From Croceivirga lutea (GTDB lineage: Bacteria > Bacteroidota > Bacteroidia > Flavobacteriales > Flavobacteriaceae): a stretch of DNA of 64,000 nt. The notes under the pieces are model-generated. The model was not told the DNA's origin. It was given only the letters and a program-made list of their open reading frames with translations, and searched no databases. Position numbers and translations under genes: made by a program. Location of the stretch: positions 372,001 through 436,000 of the forward strand of contig NZ_JACJUK010000003.1 of assembly GCF_014235875.1 (NCBI RefSeq), given 5' to 3'. Positions 1-7,999 of the stretch are shown piece by piece. The number at the start of each line of letters is the position of its first letter. The stretch's first letter is position 1.

Positions 1-2
1 TT

Positions 3-1142
3 TCTGCAGTTTTTATTCCTTTATTGGGTATACGAGCACATGCAAGATTACAAGGCACTTTATTTGATTTTGCTAAAAAGGTATCGCCCAATTTCAGCCT
101 TATTTATGCTGTAATTATTTATGTGATTTCTGTTGCATTGCCTTCACCAAGAACAGCTTCTGTAACTCATGAAATGGCAATTGCTCCTTTTTTTACATCT
201 TCAACTTGGCTAACCAGCAGTATCTTCTTTGTACTTGTTTTAATCTTTGTTCTCAATAGATCAAAAATTTTAGACCTCATCGGTAAATTTCTTACTCCGG
301 CAATTTTCTTAATTCTTTTAGCAATAATTGGCATAGCTGTTTTCTCTTTTGAATTTACCTATCAACCTTCAACTTTAAATAATGCACTGGCCATGGGCAT
401 CTTAGAAGGCTATCAAACATTTGATGCTATTGGTGCCGTTGTTGTTGGTGGTGTAATTATTGTATCTATTAATCTAAAACACACCCATGAAACTTTTGAG
501 GCAAAGAGAGAACTAATTGCCAAAGGCGGATTATGGGCTGCAATTGCACTTTTATTGGTATATGGTGGCCTAATTTACACAGGTGCTTTATTTCAAAAAT
601 CATTTGATACTGACATTACAAGAAGTAATCTTTTAAATGCTATTAGTCTTGAAACACTCGGAGATAAAGCCACTATTTTTTTAAGTATTCTAGTGAGTCT
701 TGCTTGTTTTACAACAGCAGTAGGTATAATTACAGGCGCTTCTGATTTTTCAAAAAGTAGACTAAATAATTCAGAAAAAGCGTATACAATTACTGCAATC
801 TTAAGCTGTATATTAGGTATTTTAATAGGACAGTTTAACGTTGGTTACATCATAGCAATTGCTGTACCTGCATTAATGCTAATATATCCTATTACCATTG
901 TCTTAATTCTATTAAACAATTTACCAGAACGCTTGGCAACAAAGAGCGTATTTAAATGGGTTGTTTTGGTAACAGTTTTCTTTAGCTTACCTGATTTTTT
1001 AGGAAGTATTGGATTTGGTGAGGCTATTCAAGGTCTTGCAAAATGGATTCCTTTAAGTAAATATCAAATGGGGTGGGTACTGCCTGCTTTAGTAACCTTT
1101 TTAGGTTTAATACTTCTACAAGTACAAACAAAACACAAATAA
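3..1142 (+). CDS. brnQ: Branched-chain amino acid permease, BrnQ/LIVCS family (5' truncated by window)
   Basis: C-terminal part of a BrnQ-type secondary carrier, an inner-membrane permease that in known members imports Leu, Ile and Val with Na+ or H+. The frame is open to the left edge, so the start lies outside the window; 379 residues remain against roughly 430-450 for the family. About ten hydrophobic helices are visible, and the stretch around LQGTLFDFAKK and the repeated Gly/Ala-rich helices fit the family. The TTG near base 24 is an internal codon, not the start. The gene converges on a small minus-strand gene whose stop lies 3 bases away. The family call is from overall sequence character; substrate specificity is inferred. 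Confidence 0.85.
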   Translation, partial: SAVFIPLLGIRAHARLQGTLFDFAKKVSPNFSLIYAVIIYVISVALPSPRTASVTHEMAIAPFFTSSTWLTSSIFFVLVLIFVLNRSKILDLIGKFLTPAIFLILLAIIGIAVFSFEFTYQPSTLNNALAMGILEGYQTFDAIGAVVVGGVIIVSINLKHTHETFEAKRELIAKGGLWAAIALLLVYGGLIYTGALFQKSFDTDITRSNLLNAISLETLGDKATIFLSILVSLACFTTAVGIITGASDFSKSRLNNSEKAYTITAILSCILGILIGQFNVGYIIAIAVPALMLIYPITIVLILLNNLPERLATKSVFKWVVLVTVFFSLPDFLGSIGFGEAIQGLAKWIPLSKYQMGWVLPALVTFLGLILLQVQTKHK

Positions 1143-1145
1143 ATT

Positions 1146-1319
1146 CTAAGATTCTTTATTCTTCTTTTTAACGTAATAAATAGCATAAACAAAAGCTACC
1201 AACACTATTACGGGCAAATACGCACCAATGGTTACTCCAATTTCATAAGAACTATCGGGAGCATCTTTAATTTTTTGTTCAATATCAGCTTGCAACAATA
1301 GAAGTAATATGACTTTCAT
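1146..1319 (-). CDS. Small single-pass membrane protein, 57 aa
   Basis: ATG at 1319 opens a 57-residue frame. It has a short hydrophobic start, a charged and acidic stretch (DIEQKIKDAPDSSYEIG), one strong transmembrane segment at about residues 28-50 and a Lys-rich end (KKKNKES). It begins 20 bases after the aminopeptidase P stop on the same strand, so it is probably co-transcribed with it. I believe similar tiny proteins occur in other Flavobacteriaceae but know no function. The length, the membrane segment followed by positive charges, and the fit between two close genes argue for a real gene. Confidence 0.6.
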   Translation of the reverse strand: MKVILLLLLQADIEQKIKDAPDSSYEIGVTIGAYLPVIVLVAFVYAIYYVKKKNKES

Positions 1320-1339
1320 AATAGATTTTAGTTTTAGAA

Positions 1340-2638
1340 TTAAGAATTGGAATTCATCAATTCTTCAATTTCATCTGCTTCAATGGGAATATTCTTCATT
1401 AAATTAAAGGGTTCTCCTGTTTCTTGGATGACCACATCATCTTCCAATCGAATACCAAAACCTTCATTTGGAATATAAATTCCAGGTTCTACTGTAAAAA
1501 CCATATTTGCTTGCATTGGGGTTTTTAGTTCTCCATAATCATGGGTATCTAGACCTATATGATGACTAGTACCATGCATAAAATATTTTTTATAAGCTGG
1601 TTGGTCTGGGTTTTCATTTTTGACAACTTCTTGGTCTAATAATCCTAAACCTATGAGTTCTGAAGTCATAATCTTACCAACCTCTTTGTGATATTCTGCC
1701 CATATGGTACCGGGAACTAACATTTTTGTAGCTTCATTTTTTACACGAAGTACTGCATTGTATACTTCTTTTTGCCTCGCTGTAAATTTTCCGCTAACCG
1801 GAATGGTTCTAGTCATATCACTAGAATAGTTAGCATATTCGGCACCAACATCCATAAGAATTAAATCACCAGATTTACATTGTTGGTTATTTTCTACATA
1901 ATGTAAAACATTGGCGTTATTACCAGAAGCAATAATTGGGGTATAGGCAAATCCTTTACTTCTATTTCTAATAAATTCATGAAGAAATTCAGCCTCTAAC
2001 TCATACTCCCATACTCCAGGTTGTGTGAACTTCAGAATACGTCTAAATCCTTTTTCAGTAATATCACAAGCCATTTGAAGTAAGTCTAGCTCCTCTGGTT
2101 CTTTAACGCCTCTTATGTTTTGTAGAATGGGGTTAGACTTTGCCCAAGCATGCGCCTTAAATTGAGTTTTACACTTTTCAATAAAACGGTCTTCCCTAGT
2201 TTGAGTCTCAACGGCTTGTCTGTAATGTTCGTTGGTATTAAAATAAATAGTATCTGCTTCAGTCATTAAATCAAAAAAGACCTTTTCAAAATCAGATAAC
2301 CAATACACTGTCTCAATACCAGATACCGCTGTTGCCTGCTCTTTTGTAAGTTTTGCTCCTTCCCATACGGCAATATGCTCATTGGTTTCTCTCACAAAAA
2401 GCACCTCTTTATGCTTGGGGTTCATTGCCTCTGGAAACAACACTAAAATAGTTTCTTCTTGGTCAGCCCCGCATAGATAAAAAATATCACTATGTTGTTC
2501 AAAAGGCATAGTACCATCAGCACTTGTGGGGTAAATATCATTGGAATTAAAAACCGCTATGCTTTTAGGCTTCATATGAGCCATAAATTTTTTACGGTTT
2601 TTTATAAAAAGTGAGTTCGGAATTTGATTGTACTTCAT
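1340..2638 (-). CDS. pepP: Xaa-Pro aminopeptidase (aminopeptidase P, M24B)
   Basis: Cytoplasmic metalloaminopeptidase that removes an N-terminal residue preceding proline. At 432 aa it is the usual length. An N-terminal AMP_N domain covers about 1-150 and the pita-bread M24 domain about 185-420. The five dinuclear-metal ligands can be placed: D263 and D274 (LMDVGAEYANYSSDMTRT), H359 (HGTSHHIGLD), E384 (FTVEPGIYI) and E399 (GIRLEDDVVI). The ATG at 2638 is the only reasonable start. A minus-strand terminator hairpin lies about 43 bases upstream of the start, so its promoter must lie between that hairpin and the ATG, or transcription must read through. Confidence 0.95.
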   Translation of the reverse strand: MKYNQIPNSLFIKNRKKFMAHMKPKSIAVFNSNDIYPTSADGTMPFEQHSDIFYLCGADQEETILVLFPEAMNPKHKEVLFVRETNEHIAVWEGAKLTKEQATAVSGIETVYWLSDFEKVFFDLMTEADTIYFNTNEHYRQAVETQTREDRFIEKCKTQFKAHAWAKSNPILQNIRGVKEPEELDLLQMACDITEKGFRRILKFTQPGVWEYELEAEFLHEFIRNRSKGFAYTPIIASGNNANVLHYVENNQQCKSGDLILMDVGAEYANYSSDMTRTIPVSGKFTARQKEVYNAVLRVKNEATKMLVPGTIWAEYHKEVGKIMTSELIGLGLLDQEVVKNENPDQPAYKKYFMHGTSHHIGLDTHDYGELKTPMQANMVFTVEPGIYIPNEGFGIRLEDDVVIQETGEPFNLMKNIPIEADEIEELMNSNS

Positions 2639-2680
2639 TAGTCTTTTTGAATTTCATCAAAAATACCAATTTGATAGCAC

Positions 2681-2704
2681 AAAAAAGGAGCCCGAAGGCT
2701 CCTT
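2681..2704 (-). terminator. Intrinsic terminator reading leftward, upstream of pepP
   Basis: AAGGAGCC, a CGAA loop and GGCTCCTT form a perfect 8-bp stem (loop TTCG on the transcribed strand). On the minus strand the stem is followed by six T residues, the classic intrinsic terminator form. No annotated minus-strand gene lies upstream of it, which implies a short unannotated minus-strand transcript from the 2705-2945 interval. Confidence 0.75.
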
Positions 2705-2850
2705 AAGTCTCACTTTGGTTGCACGTTATTTAGACGTTGCTTTTTTCGGTGCAGTTTACAAACACCATTGTTTTACTAATTCAGACAGACAATTCAAATG
2801 TAAACTGGTGTAAATCAACCACCTTTTTTGATATATCGCAAAATATTGTG
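2705..2850 (-). ncRNA. Candidate small non-coding RNA ending at the 2681-2704 terminator
   Basis: The minus strand of this 307-base gap ends in a strong terminator but holds no convincing ORF: the longest frames are about 12-20 codons without a start. It can fold, since TGTAAACTG (2798-2808 region) and CAGTTTACA (about 2751-2759) are exact reverse complements enclosing about 45 bases, and a second arm (GCAACGT/ACGTGC) lies next to the terminator. I could not place a convincing TAnnTTTG promoter, so the 5' end is a guess. Alternatives are a 6S-like RNA, a species-specific sRNA or the relic of a lost gene. Confidence 0.35.
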
Positions 2851-2893
2851 TAAATCTTTTCGTATTACTCAGCATTTGTGTCAAATGTCACAA

Positions 2894-2924
2894 TTTGTTC
2901 GCAATTGAATTCTTCATACCTTGA
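2894..2924 (+). promoter_or_regulatory. Flavobacterial-type promoter for the Asp-box protein gene
   Basis: TTTG at 2894-2897 is followed after 19 bases by TACCTTGA at 2917-2924, close to the Bacteroidota TTTG-N(17-23)-TAnnTTTG form with one mismatch in the -7 element. It lies 22 bases before the ATG at 2946. Confidence 0.5.
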
Positions 2925-2945
2925 AAAAAATTTAATTGCCAACAC

Positions 2946-5786
2946 ATGAAATACCTTTATTTTCTCTTATTATCTACAGCTATTACCTTAGGTCAACAAC
3001 CTGCCACTTCATCAGAAAAAGTTACAAGTGCTTTAGAAAAAAAAGCAGTAATCGAGTCTACATCGCTTTTAAAAAATATACCATTTAAAAATATTGGTCC
3101 AAGTGTAATGAGTGGTCGAGTTGTAGATTTAGAAGTAAATCCAAATGACCCAACAGAGTTTTATGTAGCATACGCATCTGGAGGTTTATGGCACACAACC
3201 GATAACGGAATTTCATTTATACCAATATTAGATAAGGCACCAACACAAAACATAGGAGATATTGCGGTGCATTGGCAAACGCGCACTATCTGGGTTGGTA
3301 CTGGAGAAAATAATTCATCGCGTTCCAGTTATGCCGGAATTGGTCTATTAAAATCTACAGACCAAGGTAAGACATGGGAAAATATGGGCCTAACAGACTC
3401 ACACCATATTGGAAGAATACTAATTAACCCATCTAACCCAGATGATGTAGTAGTTGGAGTTACAGGACATTTATATTCAAAGAATACAGAAAGAGGTATT
3501 TACAAAACTATTGACGGAGGTAAAACTTGGAATAAAACCTTATTCATAGATGATATTACCGGTATTATTGATGTTACCCATGCTCCAAATAACTATTATA
3601 CCCAATACGCTGCAGCTTGGCAGAAAGATAGAAAAGCATGGAATTTTGATGGTAGCGGTAAGGGCTCCGGAATTTATAAAAGTATTGATGGTGGCGTTAA
3701 TTGGACATTGATTTCAACTCCAGAAAGTGGATTCCCGGTAGGGCAAGGAGTTGGTAGAATAGGATTAGCCGCTTTTGATGAGCAAACCATTTATGCTGTT
3801 TTAGACAATCAATTTAGGAGAAATGAAGCAGCTAAAGAGAACACCAATTCAACTGAATTAGACAAGGATGATTTTAAAAACATGCAGGTTTCTACCTTTT
3901 TAAAATTAGATGACAAAAAACTAAACACTTATTTAAAAACCAACGGCTTTCAAGAGAAATATCGCGCACAAAACGTAAAAAATTTAGTAAGAGATGGGGT
4001 TGTTAAACCTATTGATTTATCAAATTACCTGGAAGATGCCAATTCTCTTTTATTTGACACTCCAGTAATTGGCGCTGAAGTGTATAAAACTAATGATGGT
4101 GGTAAAACCTGGACAAAAACTAATACAGATTATATAGATGATTTGTTTTACAGTTATGGTTACTACTTTGCTCAAATACGAGTAGACCCAAGCAATAAAG
4201 AAAAAATTTATTTAGCAGGCGTACCGCTAATTATGTCAAAAGATGGGGGTAAAACTTTTGAAGCTATTGACAAAGAAAATGTACATTCTGACCACCACGC
4301 ATTATGGGTAAACCCAAACAAAACAGGCCACTTAATTAATGGTAATGATGGCGGAGTAAATATTACCTATAACGATGGTAAAGTTTGGATGAAAAACAAC
4401 TCGCCTTCAGTGGGCCAATTCTATGCAATCAATGTAGATAATGAAGAACCTTACAATGTTTATGGTGGATTGCAAGACAATGGTGTTTGGAAAGGTCCAA
4501 ATAATGCTGAAGAAAATAACAATTGGCAATCTACTGGGAAAAATCCTTGGGAAAGATTAATGGGCGGTGATGGTATGCAAGTACAAGTAGACAATAGAAA
4601 TTCAAACATTGTGTATACGGGGTTCCAATTTGGAAATTATTTTAGAATTAATCTTAAGGGCAAAATGACTCGCATTATGCCAAAGCATGAACTTGGTGAA
4701 CGACCATTGAGATTTAATTGGCAAACGCCCATTTTGCTATCATCTCATAACCAAGATATCTTGTATCTGGGAAGTAATAAACTGCATCGTTCAATGAACC
4801 AAGGAGATGATTGGAAAGCCATTTCTAAAGACTTAACTAAAGGTGGCAAAAAGGGAAATGTTGCATTTGGTACCCTTACTACAATTAGTGAATCTCCTTT
4901 TGAATTTGGTCTATTGTATGTGGGTTCAGATGATGGTCTAGTTCAAATCTCAAAAAATGGCGGAGCAAGCTGGGAGAATATTACTAACGGTTTACCAAGT
5001 AATTTGTGGGTTTCAGAAGTAAAAGCATCTGCTCATAAGAAAGAACGCGTTTACGTAACCCTTAACGGATATCGTTGGGATGATTTTACAACTTATATTT
5101 TTAAAAGTGATGACTTTGGAAAAACATGGAAAAGCATAGTTGATGGTATACCTATTTCTCCAGTAAATGCACTAGTAGAAGACCCTACGAATGAAAACCT
5201 ATTGTTTGTTGGAACTGATAACGGTTTATATGGTTCGCTAGACCAAGGTAAAACTTGGCATAATATGCAAAATGGCATACCTAATGTGGCTATTCATGAT
5301 TTAGTGATACAACCAAAAGCCAATGATTTAGTTGTGGGCACCCATGGAAGAAGTATCTACAAGACTAACATTAGGTTTTTACAAACACTAACGAATGCGA
5401 ACCTTGCAACTAATCTTGTTCTTGGGAAATTAGATAACCTAAAACATTCTAGAAGATGGGGTAACAGTTGGAGTTCTTGGGGAACGCCAAATACCCCAGG
5501 ATTAGAAATACCTATTTACAGTAAAGCAGCTAAAAAATATAATGTAACAGTGAAAACTGCAGATAATATTGTAGTTAGTACCACCCAAATAAATGCCGAT
5601 AAAGGCTTTAATATGTTGTCTTATGATGTTGCTTTTACTAAAGAAGGCAAAGACAACTTTCTAAAAAAGAACAAAATGAAACTAAAAGAAGCCGATAATG
5701 GCAAAACCTACCTTCCTAAAGGAAAATATACTGTTTTAGTAGCAGGAAATGGGGTTTCAGAAACTGTTGAATTTGAAATAGAGTAA
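2946..5786 (+). CDS. Secreted sortilin-like (VPS10) Asp-box beta-propeller protein
   Basis: A 946-aa exported protein with an N-terminal signal peptide (about residues 1-16) and a body of two stacked propeller domains. At least nine BNR/Asp-box repeats of the form S-x-D-x-G-x-T-W are visible, for example STDQGKTWENM, TIDGGKTWNKT, TNDGGKTWTKT, SDDFGKTWKSI and SLDQGKTWHNM. Related Bacteroidota proteins are annotated as glycosyl hydrolase or sortilin N-terminal proteins, but no catalytic residues can be assigned, so enzyme activity is unproven. The C-terminus (about 870-946) is a beta-rich module without an obvious type IX sorting signal. It shares TAATG with the next gene, so the two are translationally coupled. 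Confidence 0.85.
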   Translation: MKYLYFLLLSTAITLGQQPATSSEKVTSALEKKAVIESTSLLKNIPFKNIGPSVMSGRVVDLEVNPNDPTEFYVAYASGGLWHTTDNGISFIPILDKAPTQNIGDIAVHWQTRTIWVGTGENNSSRSSYAGIGLLKSTDQGKTWENMGLTDSHHIGRILINPSNPDDVVVGVTGHLYSKNTERGIYKTIDGGKTWNKTLFIDDITGIIDVTHAPNNYYTQYAAAWQKDRKAWNFDGSGKGSGIYKSIDGGVNWTLISTPESGFPVGQGVGRIGLAAFDEQTIYAVLDNQFRRNEAAKENTNSTELDKDDFKNMQVSTFLKLDDKKLNTYLKTNGFQEKYRAQNVKNLVRDGVVKPIDLSNYLEDANSLLFDTPVIGAEVYKTNDGGKTWTKTNTDYIDDLFYSYGYYFAQIRVDPSNKEKIYLAGVPLIMSKDGGKTFEAIDKENVHSDHHALWVNPNKTGHLINGNDGGVNITYNDGKVWMKNNSPSVGQFYAINVDNEEPYNVYGGLQDNGVWKGPNNAEENNNWQSTGKNPWERLMGGDGMQVQVDNRNSNIVYTGFQFGNYFRINLKGKMTRIMPKHELGERPLRFNWQTPILLSSHNQDILYLGSNKLHRSMNQGDDWKAISKDLTKGGKKGNVAFGTLTTISESPFEFGLLYVGSDDGLVQISKNGGASWENITNGLPSNLWVSEVKASAHKKERVYVTLNGYRWDDFTTYIFKSDDFGKTWKSIVDGIPISPVNALVEDPTNENLLFVGTDNGLYGSLDQGKTWHNMQNGIPNVAIHDLVIQPKANDLVVGTHGRSIYKTNIRFLQTLTNANLATNLVLGKLDNLKHSRRWGNSWSSWGTPNTPGLEIPIYSKAAKKYNVTVKTADNIVVSTTQINADKGFNMLSYDVAFTKEGKDNFLKKNKMKLKEADNGKTYLPKGKYTVLVAGNGVSETVEFEIE

Positions 5787-6175
5787 TGCAATTAACCTTA
5801 AGCATACCTGCTCTACTATTTCCGGCAATTTCTTTAACTATGTTGGCCTACAATGCTCGGTATTTGGCTATTGCCAATTTGATTCGTCAACTAAATGCCG
5901 AGTTTAATAAAACACAAGCCACTCCCTTAAAAATGCAAATAGAATCGCTTAGAAAAAGACTCAATATTATTAAAAACATGCAAGGCACTGCAATTGTGAG
6001 TTTTTTATTAGCTGCGGTAACCATGTTTTTAATTTATGTAGAGTTAAATGTCTGGGCCAATATAATATTTGGAATAAGTTTGGTGTTTTTAATGTTATCA
6101 CTTTTGTTGTCTTTAATTGAAGTTCAACTGTCAACAAAGGCATTAAATATTCAACTAAAAAACATGGAAAAATGA
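5786..6175 (+). CDS. DUF2721 family membrane protein
   Basis: A 129-aa inner-membrane protein with three hydrophobic helices (about 5-25, 68-88 and 92-115) and a basic amphipathic segment between the first and second. The layout and the conserved-looking LTMLAYNARYLAI start fit DUF2721, a family without known function. The ATG overlaps the previous stop in a TAATG junction, and its own stop overlaps the next ATG in ATGA, so three genes form a tight operon. Nothing in the sequence points to a specific partner beyond this coupling. Confidence 0.75.
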   Translation: MQLTLSIPALLFPAISLTMLAYNARYLAIANLIRQLNAEFNKTQATPLKMQIESLRKRLNIIKNMQGTAIVSFLLAAVTMFLIYVELNVWANIIFGISLVFLMLSLLLSLIEVQLSTKALNIQLKNMEK

Positions 6176-6507
6176 AATTGGTTAAACAGCAAGAACTACC
6201 AGAATTGGGAGTAAGCCACAATCCAGAAATTAAAAAGAAAACAATGATTTCTTCTGGAGAAATACCACAGCTTATGATGTTTGGTTCTGCAGTTTTTAAA
6301 CCCGGTGAAGAGGTGAATCTTCATAAACATGACACAATGGTTGAGGTTTTTTATATCCAAAAAGGAAAGGCCGAATTTACTGTAGAAAATGAGGTACTGT
6401 TATTAGAGCCTGGTCATTGCATCACTATAGAAGCTGGAGAGCTGCACAAGCAATCTAATCCATTCAAAGAAAATGTAGAATGGCTATATTTTGGTATTGC
6501 TATTTAA
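6172..6507 (+). CDS. Single-domain cupin protein
   Basis: A 111-aa protein with one cupin barrel. The first cupin motif is visible in GEEVNLHKHDTMVEVFYIQKG (H-x-H and E) and the second around EPGHCITIEAGELHKQSNP with its His, giving a plausible metal site. Single cupins of this size act as small-molecule binding proteins, isomerases or dioxygenases; the substrate cannot be told. It begins inside the stop of the DUF2721 gene (ATGA overlap), so it is probably translated by coupling and shares the promoter at about 2894. Confidence 0.8.
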   Translation: MKLVKQQELPELGVSHNPEIKKKTMISSGEIPQLMMFGSAVFKPGEEVNLHKHDTMVEVFYIQKGKAEFTVENEVLLLEPGHCITIEAGELHKQSNPFKENVEWLYFGIAI

Positions 6508-6564
6508 GATTTTAAAGTAGGTTTTTTCTTACGTTTATTTAATAAAATTTTATTTAATTTTTTC

Positions 6565-6572
6565 TAACTTTG
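6565..6572 (+). promoter_or_regulatory. TAnnTTTG -7 element
   Basis: TAACTTTG is a perfect match to the Bacteroidota -7 consensus and lies 30 bases before the ATG at 6602. No clear TTG is visible at -33; the upstream stretch is only T/A-rich. Confidence 0.5.
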
Positions 6573-6601
6573 ATAAGCAACCAACTTTATCTTAATTGAT
6601 T

Positions 6602-7063
6602 ATGAAAAGGGTCAAGGATATTCCCTATTTTAAAAATATTCGAGAAATCCGAGAGTATTCTTTCGGAAAATTCTACTTTTTCGATGGTCTAGTTATTTCA
6701 GAAATAAACCAGGGTATAACCTTCAATTGGAAAATGGCTGAAAGGGCCATAAAAGCAGCCAAAGAAATATTTGGTGATGAAATGCCTGTTGCCTACATAT
6801 CTAATCGTGTTAATGAGTATTATGTGGTACCTACAGATTGGTCAAAATTTTTTGCTAATCGCCATCGTCTATTATTGTATTCTGTTGTAGGTGAAACCAA
6901 AGGCAGTTTTGCCAGTCTAATGTTAGAAAAAATCTTTTTTGGCAGTAGTATAAATAAATTTCATGATATTGAAGATGCCATCTCTTGGAATCTTAAACAA
7001 TTGAAATCTAAACGCGCCAAAGATTTTATAAATCAAAATGGATTAAGTCCCCACATGAAATAA
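6602..7063 (+). CDS. Hypothetical protein, possibly STAS/SpoIIAA-like
   Basis: A 153-aa soluble protein. The ATG at 6602 is preferred over an in-frame TTG two codons earlier because it sits well placed behind a perfect -7 element. The alternating beta-alpha pattern (YSFGKFYFFDGLVISEI, an amphipathic helix around EMAERAIKAAKEIFG, then MPVAYISNR and LLLYSVVGETKGS) resembles small STAS or SpoIIAA-like domains common in Flavobacteriaceae, but no diagnostic phosphorylation site can be assigned. Its 3' end overlaps the convergent deacylase gene by 21 bases. Function unknown. Confidence 0.65.
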   Translation: MKRVKDIPYFKNIREIREYSFGKFYFFDGLVISEINQGITFNWKMAERAIKAAKEIFGDEMPVAYISNRVNEYYVVPTDWSKFFANRHRLLLYSVVGETKGSFASLMLEKIFFGSSINKFHDIEDAISWNLKQLKSKRAKDFINQNGLSPHMK

Positions 7064-7999
7064 AGCATCGCCTTGATTAACAACTGCTTGGTTGTTAATG
7101 CAAAAAATATAACCATTTATTGGCGACTTAATTTCTTTACTTTTTTTAGCAACCGTATCAGCAACCACTCCAAGTAATGTTCCTTTTTTTATAGCAGAAC
7201 CATTTTCAATTTTAGGAATAAACATACCCGCTCTAGGTGCCCTTAGCCACCTGGTGGAAGAAAGCTGTTTAGTATATATTTTTTTAGTTGACGATAACTC
7301 AATCATATTAAAGTGAGTAAGCACGTTTCTAATACCTATACAACCAAGCATTATAGAATTTTCATCAAAACGCATACTCTCTCCAGCTTCATAAACAATC
7401 ATTGACTTGCCTTTACTGAATGAAACTTTTCTGAATGAACCAGAAATTAGTTTAGATGCAAAGCTAAACGGTGCATTAAAAATCATTGCTAATTCTTTAC
7501 TAAAGGCATCATCTTTGGTGTATCTTACTTGTGGGTAATTGCTTCGTTGACCCCCACCGGTATGTAGATCAATTCCAAAATCTACTTGGGGTAAAATCTC
7601 CTGCGTATAATGATAGGCTATTCTACTAGCTAGCGAGCCATTTTTACTACCTGAAAAACTTCTATTAACATCTTTACCATCGGGCACATCTCTTGAAAAA
7701 TGTATAAAACCAAAAATATTGAGCACCGGAACAACAATTACAGCACCGCGTTTAATATTAAATTCTTCAGCCTCCAACATTCTGCGTAAGGTTTCAACAC
7801 CATTAATTTCATCGCCATGTAAGCCTGCCTGTAATAATATAGTTGGACCTGGTTTACTAGAATTAAAAACATGTACAGGTATATCAATTAGTGTACCCGT
7901 AGGTAATCTTGAAATAGGTATACGTAGTTGCTTTGCTTCGCCGGGTTTTACTATTTCATTATTAATTTCAATGAATTTATTTTCGTTTTCTAAGTGCAT
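7043..7999 (-). CDS. Succinylglutamate desuccinylase/aspartoacylase (AstE/AspA) family metallohydrolase
   Basis: A 318-aa zinc carboxypeptidase-fold (M14-like) amidohydrolase. The zinc site is visible as H61 and E64 (LHGDE) with H146 (FGIDLHTGG). R113 in DVNR is a likely carboxylate-binding residue and E204 in IVYEAGE is the candidate catalytic glutamate. A C-terminal beta barrel of about 250-318 resembles a lipoyl-like cap. Known family members cleave N-acyl amino acids. The start overlaps the end of the RimK-like ligase by 23 bases on the same strand, which suggests that the two act on the same substrate: one could add and the other remove glutamate or a related residue. That link is inference. 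Confidence 0.85.
   Translation of the reverse strand: MHLENENKFIEINNEIVKPGEAKQLRIPISRLPTGTLIDIPVHVFNSSKPGPTILLQAGLHGDEINGVETLRRMLEAEEFNIKRGAVIVVPVLNIFGFIHFSRDVPDGKDVNRSFSGSKNGSLASRIAYHYTQEILPQVDFGIDLHTGGGQRSNYPQVRYTKDDAFSKELAMIFNAPFSFASKLISGSFRKVSFSKGKSMIVYEAGESMRFDENSIMLGCIGIRNVLTHFNMIELSSTKKIYTKQLSSTRWLRAPRAGMFIPKIENGSAIKKGTLLGVVADTVAKKSKEIKSPINGYIFCINNQAVVNQGDALFHVGT

Noticed and set aside
2628-2813. Plus-strand 61-codon ORF overlapping the pepP start
   Set aside because: It runs through the terminator hairpin and the start of pepP on the other strand, has no promoter and no protein-like pattern.
5093-5278. Minus-strand ORF inside the Asp-box gene
   Set aside because: Antisense to a gene with a clear repeat pattern, without promoter or protein-like features.
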